This document shows, one piece after another, positions 25,349-35,581 of a stretch of 59,436 nt of DNA. The stretch comes from Pseudonocardia asaccharolytica DSM 44247 = NBRC 16224. Its GTDB lineage: Bacteria > Actinomycetota > Actinomycetes > Mycobacteriales > Pseudonocardiaceae. The stretch covers positions 1 to 59,436 of the forward strand of contig NZ_AUII01000028.1 of the NCBI RefSeq assembly GCF_000423625.1. The letters are read 5' to 3'. The notes beneath the pieces are model-generated. The model saw only the letters and a program-made list of their open reading frames with translations, was not told the origin of the DNA and did no database searches. The number at the start of each line of letters is the position of its first letter. The first letter of the stretch is position 1. Made by a program: the position numbers and the translations under genes.

Positions 25349-25975
25349 TCATTCGGCCGTCGCCAGTAGCCGCTTCAGTGCGTCGAGCTGGGCGTGCACC
25401 AGCTGCCCGAGCTCGTCCGGGCTCAGCTGGTCGCGATTCCGCAGGGTCCACTCGTCGAAGGCGCGTATGATCGCGGCGGCGACCTGGAGCTGCAGGCTGA
25501 GTGGCAGGTCCGCGCGGACCGCGCCCGCGCTGCGCGCCGCGGCCAGCGTTCGCTCCAGCCAGTCCTGGGCCGCGGCGACCGAGCGGGTCAGCGCGCTGTC
25601 CTTTCCGACAGGCGCGCCCGGTAGGTGGAACATCCGCCCGACGTCGGTGAACGCAGGCTCGCGTTCGGACAGCGTGACCAGCCGGTCCAGTAGCTGTTCG
25701 ACGTGATCCCAGAAATCGCCGGCGGCGAACTCCTCCGGGCTCGGGACGTCGAGGGCGCGGGCCAGCGCACCGGCGATCTCGTCGACGACGATGTCGAACA
25801 ACTTCTCCTTGGATTCCACGTAGTAGTAGAACGAGCTCTTACTCATCCGGCAAGCCCGGATTATCCGATTGAGTGAAGCCTGCTCGTAGCCGTGCGCCGC
25901 GAACTCCGCGGCCGCCGCCTCCAGCAGCTCCCGCCACCGTTCGGGGGCCATCACTCCGGTCTCACCGTCTACCAT
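25349..25975 (-). CDS. TetR-family regulator
   Basis: About 208 aa. N-terminal HTH: ELLEAAAAEFAAHGYEQASL, NRIIRACRMSKSSFYYYVESKEKLF. The C-terminal ligand domain is helical with no recognised ligand. ATG 25975 is used; ATG 25939 (MAPERW, GGAG close upstream) is an alternative, and the frame is open to 26014. It is divergent from the broken FAD monooxygenase, which it probably repressed, and convergent with the CoA-transferase. Inverted repeats lie in the shared promoter. Confidence 0.87.
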   Translation of the reverse strand: MVDGETGVMAPERWRELLEAAAAEFAAHGYEQASLNRIIRACRMSKSSFYYYVESKEKLFDIVVDEIAGALARALDVPSPEEFAAGDFWDHVEQLLDRLVTLSEREPAFTDVGRMFHLPGAPVGKDSALTRSVAAAQDWLERTLAAARSAGAVRADLPLSLQLQVAAAIIRAFDEWTLRNRDQLSPDELGQLVHAQLDALKRLLATAE

Positions 25976-25986
25976 ATCAGCCACGG

Positions 25987-26034
25987 TAGCATCTATGTAC
26001 CAGTCAGTCCACAAATGCTATCGCGTGAGTGGAC
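25987..26034. promoter_or_regulatory. Nested inverted repeats in the TetR/monooxygenase promoter
   Basis: TAGCAT (25987-25992) pairs with ATGCTA (26015-26020), and GTCCAC (26007-26012) with GTGGAC (26029-26034). They fill the gap between the divergent TetR and monooxygenase starts and are candidate TetR operators. Arms are short, so either could be chance. Confidence 0.35.
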
Positions 26035-26057
26035 CGAATGGTTCACAAGGGGGGGAG

Positions 26058-26475
26058 ATGATTGTTTCCACCCCGCTCGAGGAGCAGATCGCCGAGGCGG
26101 CCGGCGACCGGCTGCGGGTGCTCGTCGTCGGCGCAGGCGTCGCCGGCATCATGTTGTGCCAGCTGTTGCGTCGCCATGGCCTGCATCCCGTGCTGGTCGA
26201 GCACGCCGCGCCGGGTACCGACCCCGGCTACATGCTCGCGCTGATGCCGATGGTCGACCCGGTGATCGAGCAGCTCGGCGTCGGCCAGCGCTACCGGGAG
26301 CGCAGCACCGCTGCGCCGGTTCCGCGTCCGCGGGCACACCGGGCGCGCGCTTCGCGAGGACTCGATGGACGATCTCCTCGCGCGGTTCGGCGACTACCGC
26401 GGGATCAGCCGAGGTGACCTGCTGGCGGAAACTCGGGCATCGCTGCTCCTCTCGGCATCGGACGCGACGGCCTAG
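26058..26475 (+). pseudogene. FAD-dependent monooxygenase, N-terminal remnant
   Basis: ATG 26058 follows GGGGGAG. The first part has the Rossmann FAD motif RVLVVGAGVAGIMLCQLLRR and VLVEHA. After ERSTA (about 26305) the frame breaks; the +1 continuation reads RFRVRGHTGRALREDSMDDL and FGDYRGISRGDLL, as in intact p-hydroxybenzoate-hydroxylase-like enzymes. It stops at 26475, about a third of the usual length, where the ATPase gene ends on the other strand. Confidence 0.85.
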
Positions 26476-29400
26476 GCCGGTGCGGTTGAGCGGCGGGTGA
26501 GCAGCATCCTGATGGAGGACAACCGGGAGATGACGAATCGGGTCACCTGCGGTGCGAGGAGCTGGGCGACGGCGGCCGCACCGGCCGCGGTGAGCGCGAT
26601 GGCCCATTGGTGCGGCAGCAGCGGGCGGCATCCGGCGACCTGACTGACGCCCGGGGTCTGCACGATCACCGCGAGCAACACCAGCGATCCGGCCGCGGCC
26701 GCGACCACCAGCGGTGTCCGGCCGCGCACCGCGACGGTCTGCCCGAGCTGCGCCCCGACCAGCGTAACCAGGCCCGTGGTGCTCGCCTGAGCCAGGCTGC
26801 CGACCGGGCGGGCGAGCATCCAGACGATCGCGGCCGACGTCGCGGTGATCGCCGCACGCCCGAGGATGTCGCGGGTCAGCGCGGCGCCCAGGGAGGCCTC
26901 CGGGCCCTCGGCGAGCAGCTCCTCCGGTGTGACGTCGGGTGGCGGCCGGACCGCGACGGCCATCGCGGGCAGCACGTCGGTGAGCATGTTGACCAGCAGC
27001 AGCTGCCGGGCGCTGAGCGCCGCGGCGCCGTTGAGCAGCCCGGTGCCCACGGTGTAGGCGATCTCGCCGAGGTTGCCGCCGAGCAGGATGGACAGCGCGT
27101 CGCGCACCGAGGACCACATCGCGCGGCCCTCCATGATGGCGTCGGTGATCGTTTCGATGCGGTCGTCGGTGATCACGACATCGGCAGCCTCCCGTGCGGC
27201 CGGCGTCGCCCGCTCACCGAGCGCGAGGCCCACGTCCGCGAGCCGGATGGCCGGAGCGTCGTTGGCGCCGTCACCGGTGACCGCGACGGCGCGCCCGGCG
27301 GCCCGCAGCCGGCTCACGATGCGCGCCTTCTGTTCCGGGCTGACCCGGGCGAAGACGGCGACGTCGGGCAGCACCGACGTCAGCCGCTCGTCGTCGAGTG
27401 CGTCCAGCTCGGCCCCGGTGAGCACCCGGCGCCCGTTCAGCGCATCCAGCTCGGCGGCGATCGACTCGGCGGTGCTGGGGTGGTCGCCGGTGATCATCAT
27501 GACCTCGACCCCGGCTGCCCGCAGGGTCGCCACCGCGCGCGCGGCGGTCGGCCGGACCGGATCGGCCAGCGCCAGCAGCCCCCGAAACTCCAGCCCGGTC
27601 ACATCCGACTCGGCAAGCTCGGTCCGAGCCGAGCAGGCCCGTTCGGCGACCGCGAGCACCCGGAAACCCTGCCGAGCCAGCCGGTCCACCTCCGCGGCGA
27701 TCCGGTCGCGCGCCTCGGCGTCGAGCGGCCCGGGCTGCTCGTCGGGCCGCCACCGGTCGGCCAGCGGTAGCACCACCTCGGAGGCGCCCTTCACGCTGAG
27801 ATACGCACCGGCGCCGCCGCACCAGAGCGTGGCGTGGTAGCCGCGGCCGGACTCGAAGGCCAGCTCGTGCAGGCGCTCCACCCGGTCGTGATCGTGATCC
27901 GCGGTGATACCGAGGCGAGCGGCATCGCGCAGCACCGCGCGGTCGGTCTGGTGCGGTATGTGCCGGCGACTCTCGGTGAACGGCCTGGCCCGTACCGCGA
28001 CGGCCAGCACGTCGCGCAGCGATGAGGTGAGCTCATCGAGGGGCGCGGCGCGCGTTCCGTCCGACACCTGCCGCAGGCCCAGCCGCCCCTCGGTGAGCGT
28101 CCCGGTCTTGTCGAAGCAGAGCACGTTCACTCGGCCCAGCGCCTCGATCGTGGCCGAGTTGCGCACCAGGGTGCCCCGGGCGGAGAGCCGTCGCGCGGCG
28201 GCCAGTTCGGCGACCGTGGCCACGAACGGCAGGCCCTCCGGGACCGCGGCCACCGCGAGCCCGACCGAGCGGCTCAACGTCTGGCCAAGGCCCCGGCCGC
28301 GCAGCAGGTCGACACCCGCCAGCAATACACCGGCGACCACCGAGAGCGGCAGCACCCGCGCGGTGAGCGAGCGCAGCCTGGCCTCGACACCGCTCACCGG
28401 CGCCGGCCCGCCGGCGATCCGCTGTGTCCGGCCGACCTCGGTGCGCGCCCCGGTCGCCACTACCACGCCGACCGCCCTGCCGGTGGCGACAACAGCTCCC
28501 TCGAAGATCATCGAGGTCCGGTCGGCCACGGCGGGCGCGCTGGTCGCACCCGTCGACTTGGCCACCGCGACGGACTCACCGGTCAGCGACGACTCGTCCA
28601 TCTCCAGACCGTGCGCGGCGATCAGCCGGCAGTCGGCCGGCACCGCGTCACCCGCCTGCAGTTCGACGACGTCGCCGACGGCCAGCTGGTCCGCTCGCAC
28701 GGTGGAGTGCTCGCCGCCGCGCCGGATCCGTACCGGGGGTGCGCTGCGGGCGGTCAGCCTGCGCAGTTCCCGCTGCGCCCCGATCCGTTGTACGCCGCCG
28801 ATCAGTGCGTTCAGCACCAGCACGCCGGTGATCACCAACGGGTCGAGGATCGAGCCCGCGCCGGCCGAGATCCCCGCGCCCGCGGTCAGCACCGGGGTCA
28901 GCGGGGTGGCCAGCTCCTCCAGGGTGGCGCGACCGAGCCCGACCGGCGCCTCCGCCGGCTCCGCGGGCTGCTGGCTGCGGCGACGGGTGGAATCGGGCTC
29001 GGACAAGCCCTCGGCGGAGCTGCCCAGCGCGGCGAGCACGGCCTGGGGCGACATGGCGTGCCACGGCGTGTGCTGGGCGGGCACCGGCTCGGGACGGTGG
29101 GCCACGGTCATCGCGGTCCAGACTCCCGCGCCGAGCCCGAGCAGCGCGGCGGTCTGTACCGGGATCCCGGTACGGCGGGCCGCTCCGCGCGCCGGGCCGG
29201 CCAGACCCAGCAGCGCGCCGAGCGCCGAGCCGGCCACCGACAGCCGAGCGCCGTGCCGGCTGGCCTGCCGGGCCGGCGGAACCGCCTCGAGCAGCCGGCA
29301 GGCCTGCGCCGCACCTCGGCACAGCAGATGTGCGCCCCACGGTGGGGCGCCCTGGTCTCCGGCCAGCCCGATCCCCACGTCGGCGGCGGCGAGCGCGGTG

Positions 29401-30972
29401 TCGTCGGTCCGGGCCACCAGCGCGACCACCCGGCCGTCCCGATGCAGCCGCCGCACCGCCCCGAGCAGCTCCGCCCCCTCGTCGCCCCACGTTGCCGTCG
29501 TCGCCCTCGGCTCGGCCGCCGATCACGCCGTCGATCGGCAGCCGCCGGCCGACCGCGCCGCGCGGGTCGAAGACCAGCACCGTGCCTGCCTTGGCCGCCG
29601 CGGCGACCACCGCCTCGGCCAGCGGGTCCAGCTCCGCGGTCAGGGTGACCAGCGCCACCGGTCGGGATCTGTTGTGCAGCACCAGAACCGTCTCGCCCCG
29701 CTGACCGTGCTCGTGCGCCAGTCGACTGGCGTGCGCGGGCAGCTCGTCCCCGCGCGGCGGCGCTACCGACCACCCGTCGCTCTGCCAGCGGCGCCGGGGC
29801 CGTCGAGGATCGACCAGGTCGTGTGCCCGGCCGAAGGCCTCGCCATCGTCCACATCGGATTCGATGGGCAGCACCTCGTCGATCACCTGCCGGCCGGTGA
29901 ACAGCACCTCGGCGTCGATCAGCACGGTGTCCACCCGGTCCAGCCTGCGCAACACGCCGGGATCGAGCGTGAGCCAGCCCGCCGCCGAGAGGTCTCGGTC
30001 GAGCTGGGCGGCGAACCCCTCCCGGGTGCTGCGGGTGGCCTTGGGCACGCCCGCGGCGAGCAGGGCACCGGCGCGCGGCCGGACCGTGGTGAGCAGCGTC
30101 GCACCGGCCGCGGCCAGTGCGCCCACGGCCGAGCCGTGGGCCACCCGCTCCAGCGGGCCGTCCGGCAGCGGTGCCGGGCGCGGTGGCACGGTGACCGGCT
30201 CGGACCGGTGCGCGCCGTCGCGGTCGGCCAGCGCCAGGTCCCACTCGTGCCACGCCCGTCGGCGCGCGGTGGCCTCCTGGTAGTGGAGGTAGCGCTGGCA
30301 GGCGTCCGCGACGAGCGGGAGCGGCTGGCGGGTCGCGGTGTGCGACACGGCGGCGGCCGTGCTCAACAGCAGGTCGGCGGCCGGCCGCCCGATCCCGGCC
30401 TCGAGGGCCGCACGCAGCCGGGGAACCGCGTCGACCAGCGAGAGCATCGACGGCACCGCGCCCAGCGGCGGGATCGGCAGCGCGCGGGCAACGGTCGCGT
30501 AGCCCACTCCGGCGATGTTGAGCCCGAACCCCAGCGCCGGGCGCAGCAGCGCCCCAGGGTGCGCCGGATGGGTCTGCGCGCCCGGGGCCCACGGCTCGTC
30601 ATCCAGCCCGCATTCGTGTTCGACGTCCCCGATCAACCGAGCGAGCGACGCGGGGTCCCACAGGTCCGGGTCGTAGCTGACCAGCACGCGGCCGAGCACC
30701 CCGTTCGTCACGGCGTCGTGCAGCCCGTCGCGGTCGGTGAGCAACCGCTCCAGCCGCCGCACGGCCGGCTGGGTGTCCGGCCGATGTGCCCCGCGGATCG
30801 CGATATGCGCCCGCCCTCCCGGACCGGGTGTGACCGCGACCCGCGGCGTCGCGGCAGCCCCGGCGATCTGCCCGGTCTGGGTCATCGAGGCCGAGACCAG
30901 CGCGGCCGCGCCCCCGATGGAGGCACCGATCACCCGCCCGGCCAGCCGGACCATTCCTCCCAGCACGATCAT
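26472..30972 (-). pseudogene. ctpI: CtpI-type P-type cation ATPase, one frameshift
   Basis: Two frames join to about 1,500 aa, the size of mycobacterial CtpI. The N-terminal part (to about 29490) has a degenerate HMA-like domain without CxxC, a HAD-like segment and membrane helices. The C-terminal part has LTGES, PEGLP in a membrane helix, FDKTGTLTEG (phosphorylated Asp) and TGDGANDAPAIR. The frames meet near 29484-29490 in a run of four C, where one base restores EGAELLGAVRRLHRDG. This is either a recent mutation or a sequencing error. ATG 30972 is uncertain; GTG 30966 and ATG 30954 also fit. The small membrane protein just upstream probably shares the transcript. The ion is unknown; the PEGLP motif points to the Ca2+/type II branch. 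Confidence 0.85.
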
Positions 30973-31066
30973 CTCCCAGCGGTTCCCAGCGGCCTGCCGG
31001 TGAGCTGCCCGCCAGGAGGGTCTCGTCAAACGGGGACGCGGTGCCGCGTGCGAGCGGAGGGAAGAG

Positions 31067-31459
31067 TCAATCCGAGGCGGTGGTCTTCTCGCGCGGCTCG
31101 GGACGCGCCTCGCCCCGGCTGGCCAGCGCCGTCCCGACACCGATCGCGGCCGCGACGGGCCATTCGATGACGCCGGCCAGCGCGGTCGCGGCCAAGCCGC
31201 CGTAGTACAACGCCGACTTGCCCGAGGGCAGCAGGCCGCCGACCCGCCGCGCCGCGTCGTTGAGTTCCTCCCTGGTGGGCACGTGCACGTCCGGTGGGTG
31301 GAACACGGCCGTGACGAACGGCAGGTTCAGCGTCGCGGTGCGGCCGGACCCGGTTTCCTCCTTCTGGTCCGCACCGCTGGTGCGTGTCTCGGCGCCGCGC
31401 GTCGCGCTCAAGCGCGCGACGCCACCCGCCGGGGTCTCCTTGCGCTCCTTGTCGGCCAT
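31067..31459 (-). CDS. Small membrane protein upstream of ctpI
   Basis: About 130 aa. A polar, charged N-terminal half (ADKERKETPAGG...) is followed by TATLNLPFVTAVFHPPDVHV and a membrane hairpin (LYYGGLAATALAGVIEWPVAAAIGVGTALA). It ends 95 bp before the ATPase start on the same strand. I do not know a function; similar small proteins accompany ctpI-like genes, so an accessory role is likely. The start may be either of two adjacent ATGs at 31459/31462. Confidence 0.7.
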   Translation of the reverse strand: MADKERKETPAGGVARLSATRGAETRTSGADQKEETGSGRTATLNLPFVTAVFHPPDVHVPTREELNDAARRVGGLLPSGKSALYYGGLAATALAGVIEWPVAAAIGVGTALASRGEARPEPREKTTASD

Positions 31460-31462
31460 CAT

Positions 31463-31763
31463 CCGTCCTCACTGCAGGGGTGGATCGTCGGACAGAAAGC
31501 CAGCGGTCCTTCTGCCACCCAAACCGCGGCCAAGTCATGAACACAAGAAGTCGAACAGGTGACGGGAGCTCCGCCGGCCCGGCAGCCCCGGTCCACCAGC
31601 CGATCGACGAACTCTCCTTCGCCAGCTTCACGGCCGCCATCGCGGGCCGGGCTGCCTACATCAAGGCTCTCGGCCAGTAGCAACATCGCCCCCACCCGGC
31701 GGAGCGAACGGGTGATCGGCAGTCGATCCGCCGGCCGCGTCACCAACCTGCCCGGTGGAACGA
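31463..31763. other. Intergenic; one doubtful 47-codon ORF
   Basis: ATG 31537 to TAG 31680 on the plus strand encodes MNTRSRTGDGSSAGPAAPVH...ALGQ, without a ribosome site. I see no other element between the divergently placed operons ending and starting here. Confidence 0.25.
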
Positions 31764-33455
31764 CTACGGCCCGAAGGTGGTCAGGAACCGGTCGCGGAAG
31801 TCGTCCATCCCCCAGACCGGGGCCTGCGGACCGGGTTTCAGGCCCTCCTGCCAGCCCCATCCGGAGATCCGGTCGAGCACGGCCGGGTCGCGGGCGACGA
31901 TCGTGATCGGGACGTCGCGGCTGGCGTTCTCCCCGGTGACGACCGGGGCGGGCTGGTGATCGCCGAGGAAGATGAGCACGAGATCGTCGTCGCCGTAGGT
32001 CTCGACATAGGAGATGAGGCTGTTCAGCGAGTACTCGATGGAACGCCGGTAGTCGGTGCGTACCCGATCCGGGTCCCGCGTCAGGATGGCCTCCGGGGGA
32101 GCGCCCTCCGCGGCCATGGAGTCGAACACCGAGCCGTCACCGACGTCGGCCCAGTCGATGAGCCGAGGGATCGGCGCCCACGGCGCGTGGCTGGAGACCA
32201 GGGGGATCTCCGCCATCACCGGGGTGTGGCCGGCCTTTGCCCGTTCGAGTCGCTCGAAGGCCGAGAGCGTGTACTGGTCGGGCATGGTGGCCCAGCTGAA
32301 GTTCGGGCCGTGGTATCCGAGGTGCGTGGAGTCGTAGACCCGGTCGTAGCCGTAGAACGCGGCCTGCGGCCATGGCGAGGTGACGCCCGGCATGATCCCG
32401 ACCGTCCGCCAGCCCGCGCGCCCGAAGGCTCGGGTCAGGGTCAGACGGTCGCTCGCCTCGAGGTCGTGGTAGCGCTGCTGGTTGTCGATCCACAGGCCCG
32501 ACAGCAGCGTCGAATGGGCCAGCCAGCTGCCGCCACCCGTCGTCGGCGAGGTGAGGAAGGCGCTGCGGGAGGCGAATCCGGCCGCACCCAGCCGACGGTC
32601 CCCGGCCTCGAGTACCGCACCGACCTGCGACGCGAACTCCGGATCCTCGATCGCGTCGCGCCCATAGGTTTCGACGAAGGCGAGGGCGACGTCCTTGCCG
32701 CGCAGCGCGGTCAGCAACTCGTCGCCGGGGGTGTCGCGGAAGGCGTCGGTGGCGAGCTCCGCGGCGAACGTCCGCTGGTCCTGCAGGCTCGCCCGCACCT
32801 GGCCCACCCGGCCCGCGACGAGGGCCGCCGCGCTGTGCGCGGCGACCGGCACGTTCGGGACGATCTGCGCGCCGAGCACCGCGCAGACGACCCAGACGGC
32901 GGTGAGCATCGCGACGGCGCGGATCGTGGCGGTCCTGCGCCGGACCACGAGGCGGGTCAGGCGCCGCACCGCCAGCGTCAGGAGGATGAGCACGGCGGCG
33001 GCGAGAACCGCGGCGGCGACCGCGGCGCCGATCGCGCCGACCCGGCCGATCGAGCCCGTGAGGAAGTCCATCGCGGCGCGCAACAGGGACCAGTCGAACA
33101 GCAGGTCGAACGGCCGGCCGAGCACCGCGAAGAAGCCGACGTCAACGATCTTCAGGATGGTCAGCAGGCCGAGGAGGACCCCGGCGAGCACCGCCACCAC
33201 CCGCCGCGCCCTCCCCGGTAGGACGAGAAGCAGAGCGGCGCCGAGGAGTCCCTCCACCGGGATGCGCACGAAGGCACCCGGGGTGAGACCACCGAGCTCG
33301 TTCGGGACGACGAGGGCGAGGAACACCAGCAGCCCGGCCAGTGCGGTGGCCACCCCGGCCGCGATCCGGCGCGGGCGGCCGTCCGCCGCCGGATCGTTCT
33401 CGACCGTCGCCGGTTGCGGAGCCGGCGGACGATGTAAGCGCGTGAAGAGCGACAA
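31764..33455 (-). CDS. LtaS-like membrane sulfatase/phosphotransferase
   Basis: About 563 aa. Five hydrophobic segments in the first ~200 residues are followed by an extracellular alkaline-phosphatase-superfamily domain: ALAFVETYGRDAIED (metal Glu), SPTTGGGSWLAHSTLLSG (likely Thr nucleophile), and LIFLGDHQPAPVV with the metal-binding Asp-His. Family members transfer phosphoglycerol or phosphoethanolamine to cell-envelope polymers. The start is set at TTG 33455, eight bases after AGAGGGA; the upstream frame has no family similarity. Together with the CDP-alcohol phosphatidyltransferase nearby it suggests envelope polymer or lipid head-group synthesis. Confidence 0.8.
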   Translation of the reverse strand: MSLFTRLHRPPAPQPATVENDPAADGRPRRIAAGVATALAGLLVFLALVVPNELGGLTPGAFVRIPVEGLLGAALLLVLPGRARRVVAVLAGVLLGLLTILKIVDVGFFAVLGRPFDLLFDWSLLRAAMDFLTGSIGRVGAIGAAVAAAVLAAAVLILLTLAVRRLTRLVVRRRTATIRAVAMLTAVWVVCAVLGAQIVPNVPVAAHSAAALVAGRVGQVRASLQDQRTFAAELATDAFRDTPGDELLTALRGKDVALAFVETYGRDAIEDPEFASQVGAVLEAGDRRLGAAGFASRSAFLTSPTTGGGSWLAHSTLLSGLWIDNQQRYHDLEASDRLTLTRAFGRAGWRTVGIMPGVTSPWPQAAFYGYDRVYDSTHLGYHGPNFSWATMPDQYTLSAFERLERAKAGHTPVMAEIPLVSSHAPWAPIPRLIDWADVGDGSVFDSMAAEGAPPEAILTRDPDRVRTDYRRSIEYSLNSLISYVETYGDDDLVLIFLGDHQPAPVVTGENASRDVPITIVARDPAVLDRISGWGWQEGLKPGPQAPVWGMDDFRDRFLTTFGP

Positions 33456-33663
33456 TCCGGAAATCCCTCTGTGCGAAACCGGTGGCTGGCCAGTGCTGTG
33501 CACGCGGTGCGTGCCGAGCAGGCGGTCGGTCGCACCGGTCCGCCGGTGTGCAAGCGCACATGATGGCAACTCGCGCCGCCGGGGGACCGCCCGCCCCCGG
33601 AACGGGCCGGGGAGAACGGCGAGCCCTCGGTGAGGAACCCGGCCCGCCGCGGGAAGATGAGGC

Positions 33664-34776
33664 GTGGACGTCGTGGGCCGGGTCGAGTTGGTCTTCAGCG
33701 GGGAAGCGGTGCGCACCGGCAACCATGTGAACCTCTCGGCGGCGCGCAGCGAGGGCGAGCACCTGTGGCTGGCCGGGGACGAGACGGCGACGATCGAGCG
33801 GCTGGTGCTCGACTCGCCGTCCGCGCCGACGTGGGGCGGGCGGCAGCGCAGCTTCCCGCTGGCGGACTACGTCGAGCTGCCCGGGCCACCCGAGGAAGAG
33901 GCCGATATCGAGGGCATCGCCCGGGCCGGCGACTGGCTCTGGGCGGTCGGCTCGCACAGCGTCGCCCGCAAGCGGATCAAGGCCCACCACAGCGAGGACA
34001 AGGCGATCAAACGCCTCGCCAAGATCAAGCGCCAGGCGAACCGGTACGTCATCGCGCGGCTGGCCGTCGAGGCGGGCGCGGACGGGCGCCCCGAGCCGGT
34101 GCGGATGGCCGCGGACGGGCGGCGCTCGGCGATCATCGGTGCCCGGGGATCGGAGAATCTTGCCGACCTGCTGCGCGGCGACGATCACCTCGGCCCGTTC
34201 CTGGAGATCCCGTCCAAGGACAACGGACTGGACGTCGAGGGGCTTGCCGTGCACGGCGAGAGCCTGTACGTCGGGCTGCGCGGGCCGGTGCTGCGCGGCT
34301 GGGCCACGGTACTCGAACTGCGGCCCGTGACCGATCCGGCCGACCCGGCCCGCCTCGCCCCGGGCGCGTTCGAGGACGGCGCGCGCTACCGCAAACACTT
34401 CCTCGACCTCGGCGGGCTCGGGGTGCGCGATCTGTGCCCGGACGGCGATGATCTGCTGGTGCTGGCCGGACCGTCGATGGCGCTGTCCGGGCCGGTGCGC
34501 GTGCACCGCTGGCACGGGGCGGCGACCCCCGGGACCGGGCGGGTGGTGCGTGGAGACGAGATCACCGTCGAGACCGTCCTCCCGCACGGCGACGGCGTGG
34601 ACCACGCCGAGGGCATCGCGCTACTGCAATCCGGCGACCCCTCGGGGGCGCGGCTGCTGGTGGTCTACGACAGCCCGGCGCAGGCGCGGCGGCCGACGGC
34701 ACGCTCGGTGCTGGCCGACCGCGTGCTGATCACCGGTCGGGGGCGGTCCGTCGGACGTCCGCCGCACCCGCGCTGA
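33664..34776 (+). CDS. DUF3616 protein
   Basis: 370 aa. The repeated pattern HLWLAGDETATIERL, DIEGIARAGDWLWAVGSHS, DVEGLAVHGESLYVGLRGP and DHAEGIALL is that of DUF3616, probably a beta-propeller. A Lys/Arg-rich segment (SVARKRIKAHHSEDKAIKRL) sits after the second blade. No signal peptide is visible. GTG 33664 follows GAAGATGAGG. Its 3' end overlaps the convergent CDP-alcohol phosphatidyltransferase by 47 bp. Function unknown. Confidence 0.8.
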   Translation: MDVVGRVELVFSGEAVRTGNHVNLSAARSEGEHLWLAGDETATIERLVLDSPSAPTWGGRQRSFPLADYVELPGPPEEEADIEGIARAGDWLWAVGSHSVARKRIKAHHSEDKAIKRLAKIKRQANRYVIARLAVEAGADGRPEPVRMAADGRRSAIIGARGSENLADLLRGDDHLGPFLEIPSKDNGLDVEGLAVHGESLYVGLRGPVLRGWATVLELRPVTDPADPARLAPGAFEDGARYRKHFLDLGGLGVRDLCPDGDDLLVLAGPSMALSGPVRVHRWHGAATPGTGRVVRGDEITVETVLPHGDGVDHAEGIALLQSGDPSGARLLVVYDSPAQARRPTARSVLADRVLITGRGRSVGRPPHPR

Positions 34777-35509
34777 CGATCGATGAGCCCTCCCTGACCG
34801 ACTTCCGGGCGTGGCGCCACAGCCACCGCACGTCGCGGCCGAACGACCAGATCAGCAGCGCCAGCGCCGCCGCCACCAGCGCGACCGCGACCGGATGCGG
34901 CAGAACCTCGGAGGCGGCCACCACGAGGACGATCCCCTGTAGCGCGGCCACGGTCTTGGCGGAGTACCTCGTCGGCAGCGCCGAGCGCATCCACGGTGCC
35001 GCCCAGCCCGCCGCGACGAAGACGTAGCGCATGGCGCCGATGGCCGCCGCCCACGGGCCCACGAGCGTGGCGACGTGCACGCTCAGCACGAGGAGGAGGA
35101 ACGCGTCGACCTCCATGTCGAAGCGGGCCCCCAACGCGGACACCGTTCCGCTGCGCCGGGCGACGTGGCCGTCGACCGCATCGAGCACCAACGCCACCGC
35201 GGCGAGGACGACGAGGGGCACGACGCGAGGGTCACCGCCCCAGAACCCGTCCGCGACGAGCGCGGTGACGCCCCCGACGAGCACCGCCCTCGCCAGCGTG
35301 ACCAGATCGGCCGGTCCGAGCGTCGCGACCCGCGCCCGCCGCGCGGCGGCGGTCAGGAGGGCCAAGAGACCCAGCAGGTAGGCGATGCCGGCCGACCAGC
35401 CCACCGGGCCGAGGCCGGCCCCGGCCGACAGCGCCGCGAGCAGGACGATCTGCACGGCTGCCGCGGCGACCAACTGCCGGCCGGCCCACCGCCGGGCTAA
35501 AGTCATCAT
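34730..35509 (-). CDS. CDP-alcohol phosphatidyltransferase
   Basis: 259 aa, all-helical membrane protein. It carries the complete family signature D-x2-DG-x2-AR-x8-G-x3-D-x3-D as DAVDGHVARRSGTVSALG, ARFDMEVD. It joins a phosphatidyl group from CDP-diacylglycerol (or a similar donor) to an alcohol in the membrane. The alcohol is not predictable. ATG 35509 follows GGAG at five bases; an in-frame ATG at 35506 is next. It is divergent from the pterin-like operon, with a shared 72-bp promoter gap. Confidence 0.9.
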   Translation of the reverse strand: MMTLARRWAGRQLVAAAAVQIVLLAALSAGAGLGPVGWSAGIAYLLGLLALLTAAARRARVATLGPADLVTLARAVLVGGVTALVADGFWGGDPRVVPLVVLAAVALVLDAVDGHVARRSGTVSALGARFDMEVDAFLLLVLSVHVATLVGPWAAAIGAMRYVFVAAGWAAPWMRSALPTRYSAKTVAALQGIVLVVAASEVLPHPVAVALVAAALALLIWSFGRDVRWLWRHARKSVREGSSIVSAGAADVRRTAPDR

Positions 35510-35581
35510 CGAGGCTCCACATGCACGTTCTCGGTACGGGTCCGACGCGGCGGAGGGTTCACCACAATTTCGGGGGATGAC

